Below, piece by piece: positions 16,203 to 24,061 of a stretch of DNA of 64,000 nt. The stretch's first letter is position 1. Every line of letters begins with the position of its first letter. Source of the DNA: Natrinema halophilum (GTDB lineage: Archaea > Halobacteriota > Halobacteria > Halobacteriales > Natrialbaceae); assembly GCF_013402815.2 (NCBI RefSeq), contig NZ_CP058601.1:4216001-4280000 (forward strand), given 5' to 3'. Both the position numbers and the translations under genes were made by a program. Under the pieces are notes generated by a model. The model was not told the DNA's origin. It saw only the letters and a list, made by a program, of their open reading frames with translations, and ran no database searches.

Positions 16203-16937
16203 TTATTCAAAGTCACTCAGATCGACCGAATCGGGGGTTGCCTCACGGATGTTTCGGTCGGACATTCCGTCAGACCCCTTCGGAACCTTTGGTACGTCGG
16301 TTGATTCGGCGTCCTGCTCGAAAGCTACCACCTCGAACACCCCATTCTCAACGCGCTCGTTCAACGCTTCGTAAATCATAAAATAAGGGCACAGTTCCTG
16401 AAAGTTCCCGATACGGTCGGTGGAGTACTGGTACAGTTCCCGCGTCGGTAACCCGACGATCCCCGCGGTGATGATTCCGCTGAGGAATCCGACCATAATC
16501 CGGTTGAGACTCCGGTGAGACGACGAGATGTTCCCGGTCTCCCACTCGAACACGGCGATGTGGCGCTCCCCGTTGATCTCCAGTTCCGCCATCGCGTCGA
16601 ACCACGAGCTGTTGACGAACGCCTCCGGGTCGTCCATATACTCGCCGAGCATCTCGACGGCATCATCGAGCATCGCCATCTCGCTGAGGAGGCTCTTGAA
16701 GTGTTTACGGCCGGTCTCCTTCCACAGTGGTTTGTTGTCGATGTTGTGCTCGAAAATCTTGGTTGCGGGCTTCACACCGTTCGCTTCGGATTCGGGGTAG
16801 ACGGTGAACTTACCCGTACCGGGCGGCCAGTCAACCTCCCGTACCGCGTCCATCGCCTGACTCCGTGCCGTTTGCCATTCGTCTGTCTGCGAGAAGCCGC
16901 CCTGGTCGACAATTTTTTCCTCGCGATCGATTTGCAC
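16203..16937 (-). CDS. type II restriction endonuclease of the BamHI family
   Basis: A 244-residue BamHI homologue. Catalytic residues are D114, E131 and E133 (segment VFEWETGN), matching BamHI D94, E111 and E113. The base-contacting residues N136, S138, R142, D174 and R175 match BamHI N116, S118, R122, D154 and R155, all with the same offset of 20. The TDRIGNF segment and the C-terminal PKGSDGMSDRNI are also nearly as in BamHI. It should cut double-stranded DNA at GGATCC or a close relative. The start is a GTG at 16937. It is divergent from the methyltransferase gene 150 bases away. The AT-rich stretch 16040-16200 after its end holds no gene. Confidence 0.93.
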   Translation of the reverse strand: MQIDREEKIVDQGGFSQTDEWQTARSQAMDAVREVDWPPGTGKFTVYPESEANGVKPATKIFEHNIDNKPLWKETGRKHFKSLLSEMAMLDDAVEMLGEYMDDPEAFVNSSWFDAMAELEINGERHIAVFEWETGNISSSHRSLNRIMVGFLSGIITAGIVGLPTRELYQYSTDRIGNFQELCPYFMIYEALNERVENGVFEVVAFEQDAESTDVPKVPKGSDGMSDRNIREATPDSVDLSDFE

Positions 16938-17024
16938 ACCACTCGTTGGGAATTTGGATGTGATGAATCCACTGATAGTCGGCCCTCAGAACGCCCTGAT
17001 AACAGGCGAGTCAGGTCACACACG

Positions 17025-17090
17025 TTTAAAACGGAAGACGGACATCAGAGTAACCAGAAGATGAACCCCAACGGAGATGATCTCGAATGA
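17025..17090 (+). promoter_or_regulatory. methyltransferase promoter, 9-codon leader ORF and internal Shine-Dalgarno
   Basis: TATA-like tttaaaac (17025-17032) predicts transcription from about 17053. A mini-ORF (ATG 17061, peptide MNPNGDDLE) ends in a TGA at 17088-17090 that overlaps the methyltransferase ATG (17087-17089) as ATGA. The mini-ORF contains ggagatgatc (17074-17083), a one-mismatch match to the haloarchaeal Shine-Dalgarno, four bases before the methyltransferase start. Translation coupling is likely. Confidence 0.6.
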
Positions 17091-18355
17091 CCGGCCTTCT
17101 CTTCCGATCTGCTGGTGACGTCGTCAGCCGAATCCGGCGCGAACGCGGCCTCACGGACAACGAACTGGCGAAGGACGCCGGCCTCCGCGTCGGCAATCTC
17201 CGCGACATCGAATCTGGAGTCCCGCCCACCGACGAGCAGCTCGAGGCCCTCGCCGACGCCTTTGACATCCGGCCCGAAGCCCTCCGACTCGCCGCCGGCG
17301 AGTTCCCCGAACCGCTCCAAGACCAACTCGTCGAGGATCCTAACCGTGCCCTCAACGCGCTCACGGACGCGTTCGACCTCGACCTCGGTGACACCGAGAC
17401 AAGCGACGATGGAGGACTTCCGGAACCCGAGTTCACGACCGGACTGGGCACGCTCTACAACGCGGACTGTCGGGACGTCCTCCCCCAACTCGAGGACGAG
17501 TCGTTCGACCTGATATTCGCGGATCCGCCGTTCAACCTTGACAAGGACTACGGGGAGAAGAACGGTGACGATCTCGCCGAGGATGAGTACCTCCGCTGGT
17601 CGACCGAATGGATCGACGAGGCCATCGACCTGCTGAAGCCCGGCGGTGCGTTCTTCCTCTATAACCTCCCGAAGTGGAACGTCCACTTCGCCCACTACAT
17701 CAACCGACGGCTGACCCTCAAACACTGGATCGCGGTCGACATCAAATTTGGACTTCCCATCCCCAACCGCCTCTACCCGTCGCACTACTCCCTTCTTTAC
17801 TTCATCAAGGGCCACCAACCCAACACGTTCGAACCGGATCGCCTCCCCATCGATACGTGCCCGCACTGCGGCGGCGAGCAGAACGACTATGGCGGTTATA
17901 AGTCGAAAATGAACCCCGAGGGCGTCAACCTGACCGACATCTGGGACGATATCCCCCCCGTCCGCCACTCGAAGTACCTCAACCGCGACGCGAACCAGCT
18001 CTCGCTGCGACTCCTCCATCGTGTCATCGGAATGGCGACCAAGGAGGGCGACCGCGTGCTGGATCCGTTCGGTGGAGCCGGGACGACGTTTGCCGCGGCA
18101 GAACTTATGAATCGTGAGTGGGTAGGGACAGAAATTCACGACTGCTCGCCGATCATCGATCGATTCGAAGACGGTCTCGATGACGACCGAGAGAACATCG
18201 AGGAGATCGAGCACGAACTGAACGTTCTCTTCACCGAGGATGCCCTCGAAAAGCGGATGCGGTACCGCGACGAGTTCAACTTCAATTTCGACGACTACGA
18301 TCTGAGCGAGAGTATGGCCGGATCCGTCCAACAGAGCCTCGACTCGTGGGAATGA
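17087..18355 (+). CDS. DNA methyltransferase of the BamHI-like system with N-terminal HTH domain
   Basis: A 422-residue protein. Residues 8-70 form an XRE-type helix-turn-helix (GLTDNELAKDAGLRVGNLRD). The methyltransferase follows, with catalytic motif DPPF (146-149) before the AdoMet motif VLDPFGGAGTT (about 325-335), the beta-class order shared by many N4-cytosine enzymes. A CPHC pair near 262 may bind metal. It should protect sites of the divergent BamHI-like nuclease. The gene contains four GGATCC sites (17335, 17521, 18061, 18320). The HTH may replace a separate controller protein by autoregulating the system (inference). N4 or N6 specificity cannot be told from DPPF alone. Confidence 0.88.
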   Translation: MTGLLFRSAGDVVSRIRRERGLTDNELAKDAGLRVGNLRDIESGVPPTDEQLEALADAFDIRPEALRLAAGEFPEPLQDQLVEDPNRALNALTDAFDLDLGDTETSDDGGLPEPEFTTGLGTLYNADCRDVLPQLEDESFDLIFADPPFNLDKDYGEKNGDDLAEDEYLRWSTEWIDEAIDLLKPGGAFFLYNLPKWNVHFAHYINRRLTLKHWIAVDIKFGLPIPNRLYPSHYSLLYFIKGHQPNTFEPDRLPIDTCPHCGGEQNDYGGYKSKMNPEGVNLTDIWDDIPPVRHSKYLNRDANQLSLRLLHRVIGMATKEGDRVLDPFGGAGTTFAAAELMNREWVGTEIHDCSPIIDRFEDGLDDDRENIEEIEHELNVLFTEDALEKRMRYRDEFNFNFDDYDLSESMAGSVQQSLDSWE

Positions 18356-18608
18356 ACGAGGACGGCTTCCCCTGGAACCGCGTCTGTGGCTCCATCACCT
18401 CGGTCGTCAGGTCGGCGACGAGAAACTCCTTATCGTCATTATAGACCGAGCACGGGCTTTCGGAGCGCGTTTCACACCGTCGATCGACATACCGCTGTAG
18501 GCCGGACGTAATCGATAGCATCTGGCTATTTCCCCAAACTATATCCGATACGTTGATAAAATTACAAGACAATACTTAATACAATTAGCTCAAATCGAAT
18601 TAACAGTC
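18356..18608. other. gap after the methyltransferase gene
   Basis: A 29-codon frame begins in ATGA overlap with the methyltransferase stop and has no recognisable content. The AT-rich right part holds acttaata (18573-18580), a fair TATA box for the membrane protein starting at 18609. Confidence 0.4.
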
Positions 18609-19310
18609 ATGTCGTCTGTCCACGATACCACGCAGACAGGTCAGTACGTCCCGACAGTCAACGTACCCAAGGTCGCTGGGATCGCGACTGCGCTCGTCGC
18701 CGTCAACATCCTGTTGATGCTGGTGGGGAGTTATACGCCGCTTGCCGATCTCGGGCTCATCCTCTTTTCGAACTACGTCATCGGGATCGGCACCTTCGTC
18801 GTCACCATCGGGGGCGGATTCTGGATCTCGAACAGGGGTATCGAACAGGACGCCCTTCCGATGGCGGGCGCCGGCGTCGCGCTGATTCAGTTCGGATATA
18901 CGCTGCTCGGCGCAGCGATCCTCGGTGGGTTCGCACCGCCCGCACTTCGAATTCCGGCCCTCGGTATTACGTTGGTCCTTACGGGACTTCTCACGGCCGG
19001 TGTCGTGGTCCTCGTCTACCGGACCGATCGGTCGTTCGAGAGTTGGCAGACCTACTCCAGAGGACTGTTCGTCGCCGGGTTCGTTGCGGGTGGGATCGGA
19101 TTCTTCGTCGCTCCGGTTCTCATGATCGGCGCCTCCGTCCTGTTTTTCCTCGGATTCGTCGCGGACCTCACGTACGAAATCTGGGCCGTAAAGGAGAGCA
19201 AGTACGCGAACCCACTTCGGAACGCGATCGGGATCTACATTGCCGTGATGGGCGTCTTCGTCCACATCCTGCAGCTGGTGTTACGCGTGCTCTCCGTTCT
19301 TGACAACTGA
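18609..19310 (+). CDS. polytopic membrane protein, unknown function
   Basis: A 233-residue protein with about seven hydrophobic helices after a polar N-terminus of 18 residues. Helices lie at about 20-42, 47-68, 78-100, 110-132, 148-168, 172-192 and 208-230. The last part (LRNAIGIYIAVMGVFVHILQ) faintly recalls the end of Bax-inhibitor-1-type proteins, but no conserved polar motif is clear. It has its own promoter and no obvious functional neighbour. Confidence 0.7.
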   Translation: MSSVHDTTQTGQYVPTVNVPKVAGIATALVAVNILLMLVGSYTPLADLGLILFSNYVIGIGTFVVTIGGGFWISNRGIEQDALPMAGAGVALIQFGYTLLGAAILGGFAPPALRIPALGITLVLTGLLTAGVVVLVYRTDRSFESWQTYSRGLFVAGFVAGGIGFFVAPVLMIGASVLFFLGFVADLTYEIWAVKESKYANPLRNAIGIYIAVMGVFVHILQLVLRVLSVLDN

Positions 19311-20018
19311 TAGAAACGGCGTTCCGACCGACGACGATCGTTCAGTCGAGTACACGTCCGATCTGCCCGCGGCGCCGTCGAACGTCTCGAATCAGGACGG
19401 CCGGGTCAGGACGGCCGGGACCCGCTGTGGATAATACGTATCGACGGAACTGGCCACGATCATTTCGGTACGCCGGTGAGTCCGCTTTTCGCATCGCGTT
19501 GCCCCTCGACACGACCGCGTGTCTCGGTCCCGGGCCGATTACGGTGCGCTCTCGGAGAAATATGCAGAACGGTTCCCGACGCTTCGGATGTGACGGACAC
19601 GACGTCACTCGAGATCTGTCGGGCAGCGAGTTTGTGATACGTTCGTACTCAGTTCTAACGGATCGGGAATATAGAGAGCGTTGGTAGTATTTGGAGGGAA
19701 ATACGTGATTATCGCGTGGCCTGCAACGCGCGACACTGTCCCGTTCGTCGCACACCCACCCGCCATTTCCCGTCCCCTGTTTCGTCCGGCCGGCTGAGAT
19801 TCCTGATCGACCGAACGCAGCGTTTCGGTGTGCGTTAGAGCGGTCTGGGAGTACGGTGATTATGACGCCGTTGAATGCTATTTTCCGCGAACGGCGCGGA
19901 TTCTGATCGGCGAGAGAGCGGTTAACTCGAGGCCGAGAGCGGTCGTATCGTATTCGCTCATCGCGTCCGTCCCTCACGGGACCGCCGGGGAACGATCGAC
20001 ACCGAACGCGGGTACCGG
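19311..20018. other. 708-base region without a convincing gene
   Basis: Open frames exist on both strands but show no halophilic codon or amino acid pattern. A 14-base direct repeat (tcaggacggccggg) occurs twice in tandem near 19390-19420. Nothing else is recognised. Confidence 0.5.
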
Positions 20019-21509
20019 TTACTCCGAGAGCGCCGGCGCCGACTGCGGAGGGCGCCTCGTATCGGCCGTCGCTTCGAACGCGGACGCCAGTCCGAGCAGA
20101 TTCCGTTCGGCGTACGGTGCTCCGAGCAGTTCGACGCCGACCGGTAACCCGTCGTCGGTGAAGCCGGCCGGAATCGAGATCGCCGGGCACGACGATTGGG
20201 ACGCGATGACCGTGTTGGTCCGATAGACGACCCCGTCGGACAGGTGGTCGATCGCTGGCGGGGGAACCTGAACGCTCGGAAATACCATCGCATCTAGATC
20301 CTCGGCGGCGAAGACGTGGAGGATCGCCCGACGAAGCGCTCCCTGGGCAGCGACTCGGTGCCAGTATTCGGGATCGTCTGTGGGATCGGCGGGTCCGTCG
20401 GCGAGTTGTTCGAAGAGTTGCAGGTCGTCGTGGTACGCGCCGGACTCGTACACCTCGTCGATGGAGTCGACGGGAGCGGTATCGCGACGTGCGAGGAACT
20501 CGTCTATGTTGGCCCTCGCCTGGTGGGCGAACAGCGCCGAATCCGATAGCTGCGAGTGCAATTCCGGAATCTCGATCGGATCGATCAGTTTCGCTCCGGC
20601 GGCGTCCATCGTCTCGAGCGCTGCGTCGACCACGTCGTTGACCGGTTCGGCCTCGGGCATCTCCCCGAACGACGAGCGGAGAACGCCGAGGCGCGCTCCC
20701 TCGAGCGCGGTCTGATCCAGCGCCGTCGTATAAGACGCGTCGACGTCCGCGAGCGCTTCGACCCCGGTCCATTCGTCATCGGGGTCGAAGCCGACGAGGA
20801 CGTCGAGGAGTCTGGCCAAATCCTCGACGGTCCGGGTCATTGGGCCGGCGGTGTCCTGCCGGTCGACCAGCGGTGCGATGCCGCGTCGGCTGATCAACCC
20901 GGTCGTCACCCGCAGCCCGTAGAGGTTACAGCAGGACGCCGGAATCCGGATCGAACCGCCCGTATCCCCGCCGATACCGATCGTCCCGAGGTTGGCGGCA
21001 GTCGCCGCCCCGGTGCCGGCGCTCGAGCCACCCGGATCGTGAGCCGGTGCGTACGGATTTTTCGTCTGTCCACGGACCGAAGAGTGGCCGAACCAGGACG
21101 CTCCCCAGTCCGGGAGGTTCGTCTTCGCCAGGACGATCGCTCCCGCGTCCCTGAGTTTCCGAACGATCGTGGCGTCCGTCGACGGAACGTAGTCGGCGAA
21201 CGCCGCGGAACCGAACGTCGTCCTCGTCCCCGCAGTCTCCACCTGGTCCTTGACGAGCACCGGGATGCCGTGCAGAGGTCCGACCGTCCTGTGCTCGTTG
21301 AACGCTTCGTCTAATTCCGCGGCGCGCTCGAGTGCGCCGTCGGCGACAGTCACGATCGACGACAGCTCCGGCCCGTCGCGATCGTACGCGTCGATTCGCT
21401 CGAGGTACTCGGCGACGAGGTCGCGACACGTCAGTTCGCCGGCGGCCATCGCGTCGTGAATCTCGGCGACCGTCGCTTCGATACAGCTGAATCCTTCGGA
21501 CACGTTCAC
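20019..21509 (-). CDS. amidase-signature family hydrolase
   Basis: A 496-residue amidase-signature enzyme. The Ser-cisSer-Lys triad is seen as the lysine in IPVLVKDQ (about residue 83), GGSSAGTGAA (cis-serine) and GGDTGGSIRIPAS (nucleophile). The family hydrolyses amides to acid and ammonia; GatA is excluded because no gatC/gatB genes lie nearby. It may release the carboxylic acid handled by the CoA ligases next door (inference). The start is taken as GTG 21509: a TATA box sits 23 bases upstream, while the ATG at 21560 would lie before the predicted transcript start. Confidence 0.85.
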   Translation of the reverse strand: MNVSEGFSCIEATVAEIHDAMAAGELTCRDLVAEYLERIDAYDRDGPELSSIVTVADGALERAAELDEAFNEHRTVGPLHGIPVLVKDQVETAGTRTTFGSAAFADYVPSTDATIVRKLRDAGAIVLAKTNLPDWGASWFGHSSVRGQTKNPYAPAHDPGGSSAGTGAATAANLGTIGIGGDTGGSIRIPASCCNLYGLRVTTGLISRRGIAPLVDRQDTAGPMTRTVEDLARLLDVLVGFDPDDEWTGVEALADVDASYTTALDQTALEGARLGVLRSSFGEMPEAEPVNDVVDAALETMDAAGAKLIDPIEIPELHSQLSDSALFAHQARANIDEFLARRDTAPVDSIDEVYESGAYHDDLQLFEQLADGPADPTDDPEYWHRVAAQGALRRAILHVFAAEDLDAMVFPSVQVPPPAIDHLSDGVVYRTNTVIASQSSCPAISIPAGFTDDGLPVGVELLGAPYAERNLLGLASAFEATADTRRPPQSAPALSE

Positions 21510-21527
21510 GACGAGCGTGCCGCGGTC

Positions 21528-21536
21528 ACATAAATA
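21528..21536 (-). promoter_or_regulatory. amidase TATA box
   Basis: On the minus strand ctatttatg is centred about 23 bases before the GTG at 21509, so the transcript should start at or next to that codon. It decides the start. Confidence 0.55.
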
Positions 21537-21668
21537 GCTGAGATCGGCACCGACGCGCACCGATCGGAATCGGGATTCGAAGGCCCCCGAGAACTGGAAG
21601 TGACGGCGAATCGTTCGCGGTAGCCGGCCGCAAGCACCCGCGGGCGACGGAGTGCGCGACGGACAGGG

Positions 21669-21698
21669 TTATTTAACGACACCGCCTTGGCGGTGTCG
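21669..21698 (+). promoter_or_regulatory. promoter with operator-like palindrome before the MaoC gene
   Basis: TATA box ttatttaa (21669-21676) abuts a perfect inverted repeat with arms cgacaccgcc and ggcggtgtcg separated by tt (21677-21698). The ATG follows at 21700. The palindrome covers the predicted transcription start, the classic position for a repressor site, and would also form a stable hairpin. Confidence 0.75.
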
Positions 21699-21699
21699 T

Positions 21700-22152
21700 A
21701 TGAGCGATCTGTATTACGAGGACTTCGCCGTCGGAGAACGGCACGAATTCGACGGCGTTCGGCTCGGCAAGGAGGAGATAGTCGAGTTCGGGGAACGATA
21801 CGATCCGCTTCCGTTTCACACCGAAGACGAAGCCGCGGCGGAGACGCCGTTCGACGGCATCATCGCCAGCGGGCTGCAAACGTTCGTGATGTCACAGCAA
21901 CAGGTCGTCGATAACCTCTACGGAAACGCCCGTATCCTGGGGAGCGTCGGCTTCGATGAGGTCCTCTTTCCCAACCCTGTTCGCCCGGGAGATACGCTTT
22001 CAACGTCCCTCGAGGTCCTCGAGAAGCGACCGTCCGAAAGCGATCCATCCCGGGGACTCGTAACGCTCGAGCGAACGGTCGTCGATCAACACGACGCGGT
22101 CGTTCTCAAGGCGGTCAACAACGTCCTTTTCGAACGGCGACCGGAAGAGTGA
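21700..22152 (+). CDS. MaoC-like (R)-specific enoyl-CoA hydratase family protein
   Basis: A 150-residue hot-dog-fold protein. DLYYEDFAVGERHEFDG at the start and the segment PFHTEDEAAAETPFDGIIASG, with Asp/His-like hydratase positions, are typical of MaoC dehydratases. FPNPVRPGDTLSTSLEVLEK is the conserved second half. It hydrates or dehydrates an acyl-CoA intermediate. It is convergent with the VOC-DUF35-thiolase-ligase genes and lies beside the amidase, fitting a shared degradation route. Confidence 0.85.
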   Translation: MSDLYYEDFAVGERHEFDGVRLGKEEIVEFGERYDPLPFHTEDEAAAETPFDGIIASGLQTFVMSQQQVVDNLYGNARILGSVGFDEVLFPNPVRPGDTLSTSLEVLEKRPSESDPSRGLVTLERTVVDQHDAVVLKAVNNVLFERRPEE

Positions 22153-22169
22153 CTTCCGGGTACTGACTC

Positions 22170-22586
22170 CTAGACGACCTCTTCGTCGCGCTCGACGAGT
22201 TCGATGTTCACGCCGTTGCCGGCCTGCTGTTCGAGAAATGCGACTTTCGCCCCGCCAGCGCCCGTCCGTGGGGTCGAATCGCGGAGTTCGACGTCGGCCC
22301 GCTTGAGGTCGCGGAGCACCGTCTCGATATCCTCGACGCGGAACGCGATGTGATGGAGGAATCCCGGCTGATCGTGCGCCGCTAAGAGTCCGGCGAACTC
22401 GTTGTCCGCCGAGAGCGGTTCGACCAGCTCGATCAGTTCGGCGCCGGTGCTCATGAACGCGATCTCGACGTCGAACTCCGTCACGCGTTCGGTTTTCACC
22501 AGTTCGATGCCGAGTCGTTCGTATATCCTCCGAGACGATTCGATGTCCTCGACGAGCACGCCGATGTGATCGATCCTTTCAACCAT
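22170..22586 (-). CDS. VOC-superfamily protein, methylmalonyl-CoA epimerase-like
   Basis: A 138-residue vicinal-oxygen-chelate protein with two paired beta-alpha-beta-beta-beta modules. The metal ligands expected in methylmalonyl-CoA epimerases are visible as His in IDHIGVLVED, Glu in ELIELVEP, His in FLHHIAFRVED and Glu in VNIELVER. It may epimerise an acyl-CoA in the pathway. The start ATG 22586 overlaps the end of the DUF35 gene by 8 bases, so the two are coupled. Confidence 0.75.
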   Translation of the reverse strand: MVERIDHIGVLVEDIESSRRIYERLGIELVKTERVTEFDVEIAFMSTGAELIELVEPLSADNEFAGLLAAHDQPGFLHHIAFRVEDIETVLRDLKRADVELRDSTPRTGAGGAKVAFLEQQAGNGVNIELVERDEEVV

Positions 22587-22905
22587 GGATTTCGAAGTAT
22601 ATCGTTCCGTTTTGTCGTTCGACGAACCGTACTTCGTCACCCGGCTCCGGGTCCTCGCGGTCCGTGAGGCGGGCCGTCACCCGAACGGGCTCGTCAGTAC
22701 CGACGTCGACGATGCAGACCTCGTACGGTGCGTCGCCTTCGAACTTCGCGCTCGGGACGCGGATCGTCGTCGTCGCGTACACGGTCCCTCGCCCGGATAT
22801 CGGATGAGATTCCATCTCGTCGGCGTGACACTCGCGGCAGACGCTCACGCGGTGGCCGTAGACGGTTCCACAGTTCGCGCATCTGGTTGCTGGGAATCGA
22901 CTCAT
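22579..22905 (-). CDS. DUF35 zinc-ribbon/OB-fold protein, thiolase partner
   Basis: A 108-residue protein of the DUF35 (acyl-CoA-associated) family. A rubredoxin-like zinc ribbon, CANCGTVYGHRVSVCREC (about residues 9-26), is followed by an OB fold. Such proteins form complexes with thiolases and HMG-CoA synthase and bridge or orient the acyl-CoA. It starts one base after the thiolase stop and overlaps the epimerase start, so it is almost certainly a subunit of the thiolase complex. Confidence 0.85.
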   Translation of the reverse strand: MSRFPATRCANCGTVYGHRVSVCRECHADEMESHPISGRGTVYATTTIRVPSAKFEGDAPYEVCIVDVGTDEPVRVTARLTDREDPEPGDEVRFVERQNGTIYFEIHG

Positions 22906-22906
22906 T

Positions 22907-24061
22907 CTATCGTCTCCCGAGGACGCTGACGGTACAGACCGCGCCGCTCCCACCCAGGTTGTGGGTGAGGCCGATCCGTGCATCCTCGACTTGATTTTCG
23001 TGTTCGCCGTCCAACTGAAGACAGGTCTCGTAGATCTGTCCGAGGCCGGTCGCACCGACCGGATGCCCCTTCGAGAGGAGCCCACCGCTGGGGTTGATCG
23101 CGACCTCGCCGTTGACGTCCGTTTTGCCGGCTACGACGGCATCGGCCCCGTCGCCTTTCGGGAAGAATCCGAGATCCTCCGAGTCGCCGACTTCGGCGGA
23201 ACTAAAGCAGTCGTGGAGTTCGACCACGTCGACGTCGCTCGGCGTTACGTCCGCTTGGTCATACGCTTGCTCCGCCGCGGACCGCGTCGCCTCGAACGTC
23301 GTGAGGTCCTCGTAGCGGTACGCACCGCTCCGTCCGGTCGTGTGGGCCGACGCCAACACCTGAATCGGATCTTGCGTGATCGACGGTGCCACGTCGTTCG
23401 CCGCCAGGACGACGGCCGTCGCTCCGTCGGCTGCCGGACAACAATCGTACAACCTGAGCGGATCGGCGATCGGCTCCGATTCCATCACGTCGTCGATCGT
23501 GATCGGGTCGCGAAATCGCGCTCGCGGATTGTCCGCCGCGTTTCGTCGGTTCTTCACCGCTACCCTCGAGATGTCCGTCCGATCGGCGTCGTACTCGGTG
23601 AGATACCGATCGGTGAAGAGCCCGTAAAATCCGGGGAAGGTCAGCCCCGCCGGTTGCTCCGTGGTCGCGTCTGCGGCGGCCGAGAGGGCCTGTGTGAACT
23701 GCTCCGTCGGTACGCCGGTCATCTTTTCGACGCCGGCGACGACGATGACATCGTAAACCCCCGCGGCGATCAACTGGCGCGCCTGGTTGAACGCGATTCC
23801 GGAACTCGCACAGGCGCCTTCCGTTTTCGTAGCGGGAACCCCATCGAGGCCGACAGCGTCCGCGACCAGCGCCGCGAGCGCTTCCTGTCCCTCGAGCATT
23901 CCGGACGTGAAGTTCCCGAGGTACAGTGCCTCGATCTCTTCGGTCTCGAGTCCGGACGAGGCGAGCGCTCGCGTCACCGCGGTCGTCGCGAGTTCCTTGA
24001 CGCCGGCGTCGTGGACGCCGAATGGAGTGGTGCCACGGCCGACGATGGCGACATCTCTCAC
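22907..24061 (-). CDS. thiolase (acetyl-CoA acetyltransferase / SCP2-type)
   Basis: A 384-residue thiolase. The nucleophilic cysteine is in TEGACASSGIA; the HDCFSSAE and GGLLSKGHPVGATG (GHP) motifs supply the other active residues. The SCP2-like form with HDCF fits the non-decarboxylating group that pairs with DUF35 proteins. It cleaves or joins acyl-CoA chains. The GTG start at 24061 overlaps the ligase stop as GTGA, which I prefer to the upstream GTG at 24076. Fourth gene of a five-gene minus-strand run. Confidence 0.88.
   Translation of the reverse strand: MRDVAIVGRGTTPFGVHDAGVKELATTAVTRALASSGLETEEIEALYLGNFTSGMLEGQEALAALVADAVGLDGVPATKTEGACASSGIAFNQARQLIAAGVYDVIVVAGVEKMTGVPTEQFTQALSAAADATTEQPAGLTFPGFYGLFTDRYLTEYDADRTDISRVAVKNRRNAADNPRARFRDPITIDDVMESEPIADPLRLYDCCPAADGATAVVLAANDVAPSITQDPIQVLASAHTTGRSGAYRYEDLTTFEATRSAAEQAYDQADVTPSDVDVVELHDCFSSAEVGDSEDLGFFPKGDGADAVVAGKTDVNGEVAINPSGGLLSKGHPVGATGLGQIYETCLQLDGEHENQVEDARIGLTHNLGGSGAVCTVSVLGRR

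Noticed and set aside
17045-18331. 428-residue minus-strand frame
   Set aside because: Antisense to the methyltransferase gene, which carries DPPF and FGGAGTT motifs.
19342-20772. 476-residue minus-strand frame
   Set aside because: Arg-rich and out of frame with the amidase, whose motifs are clear.
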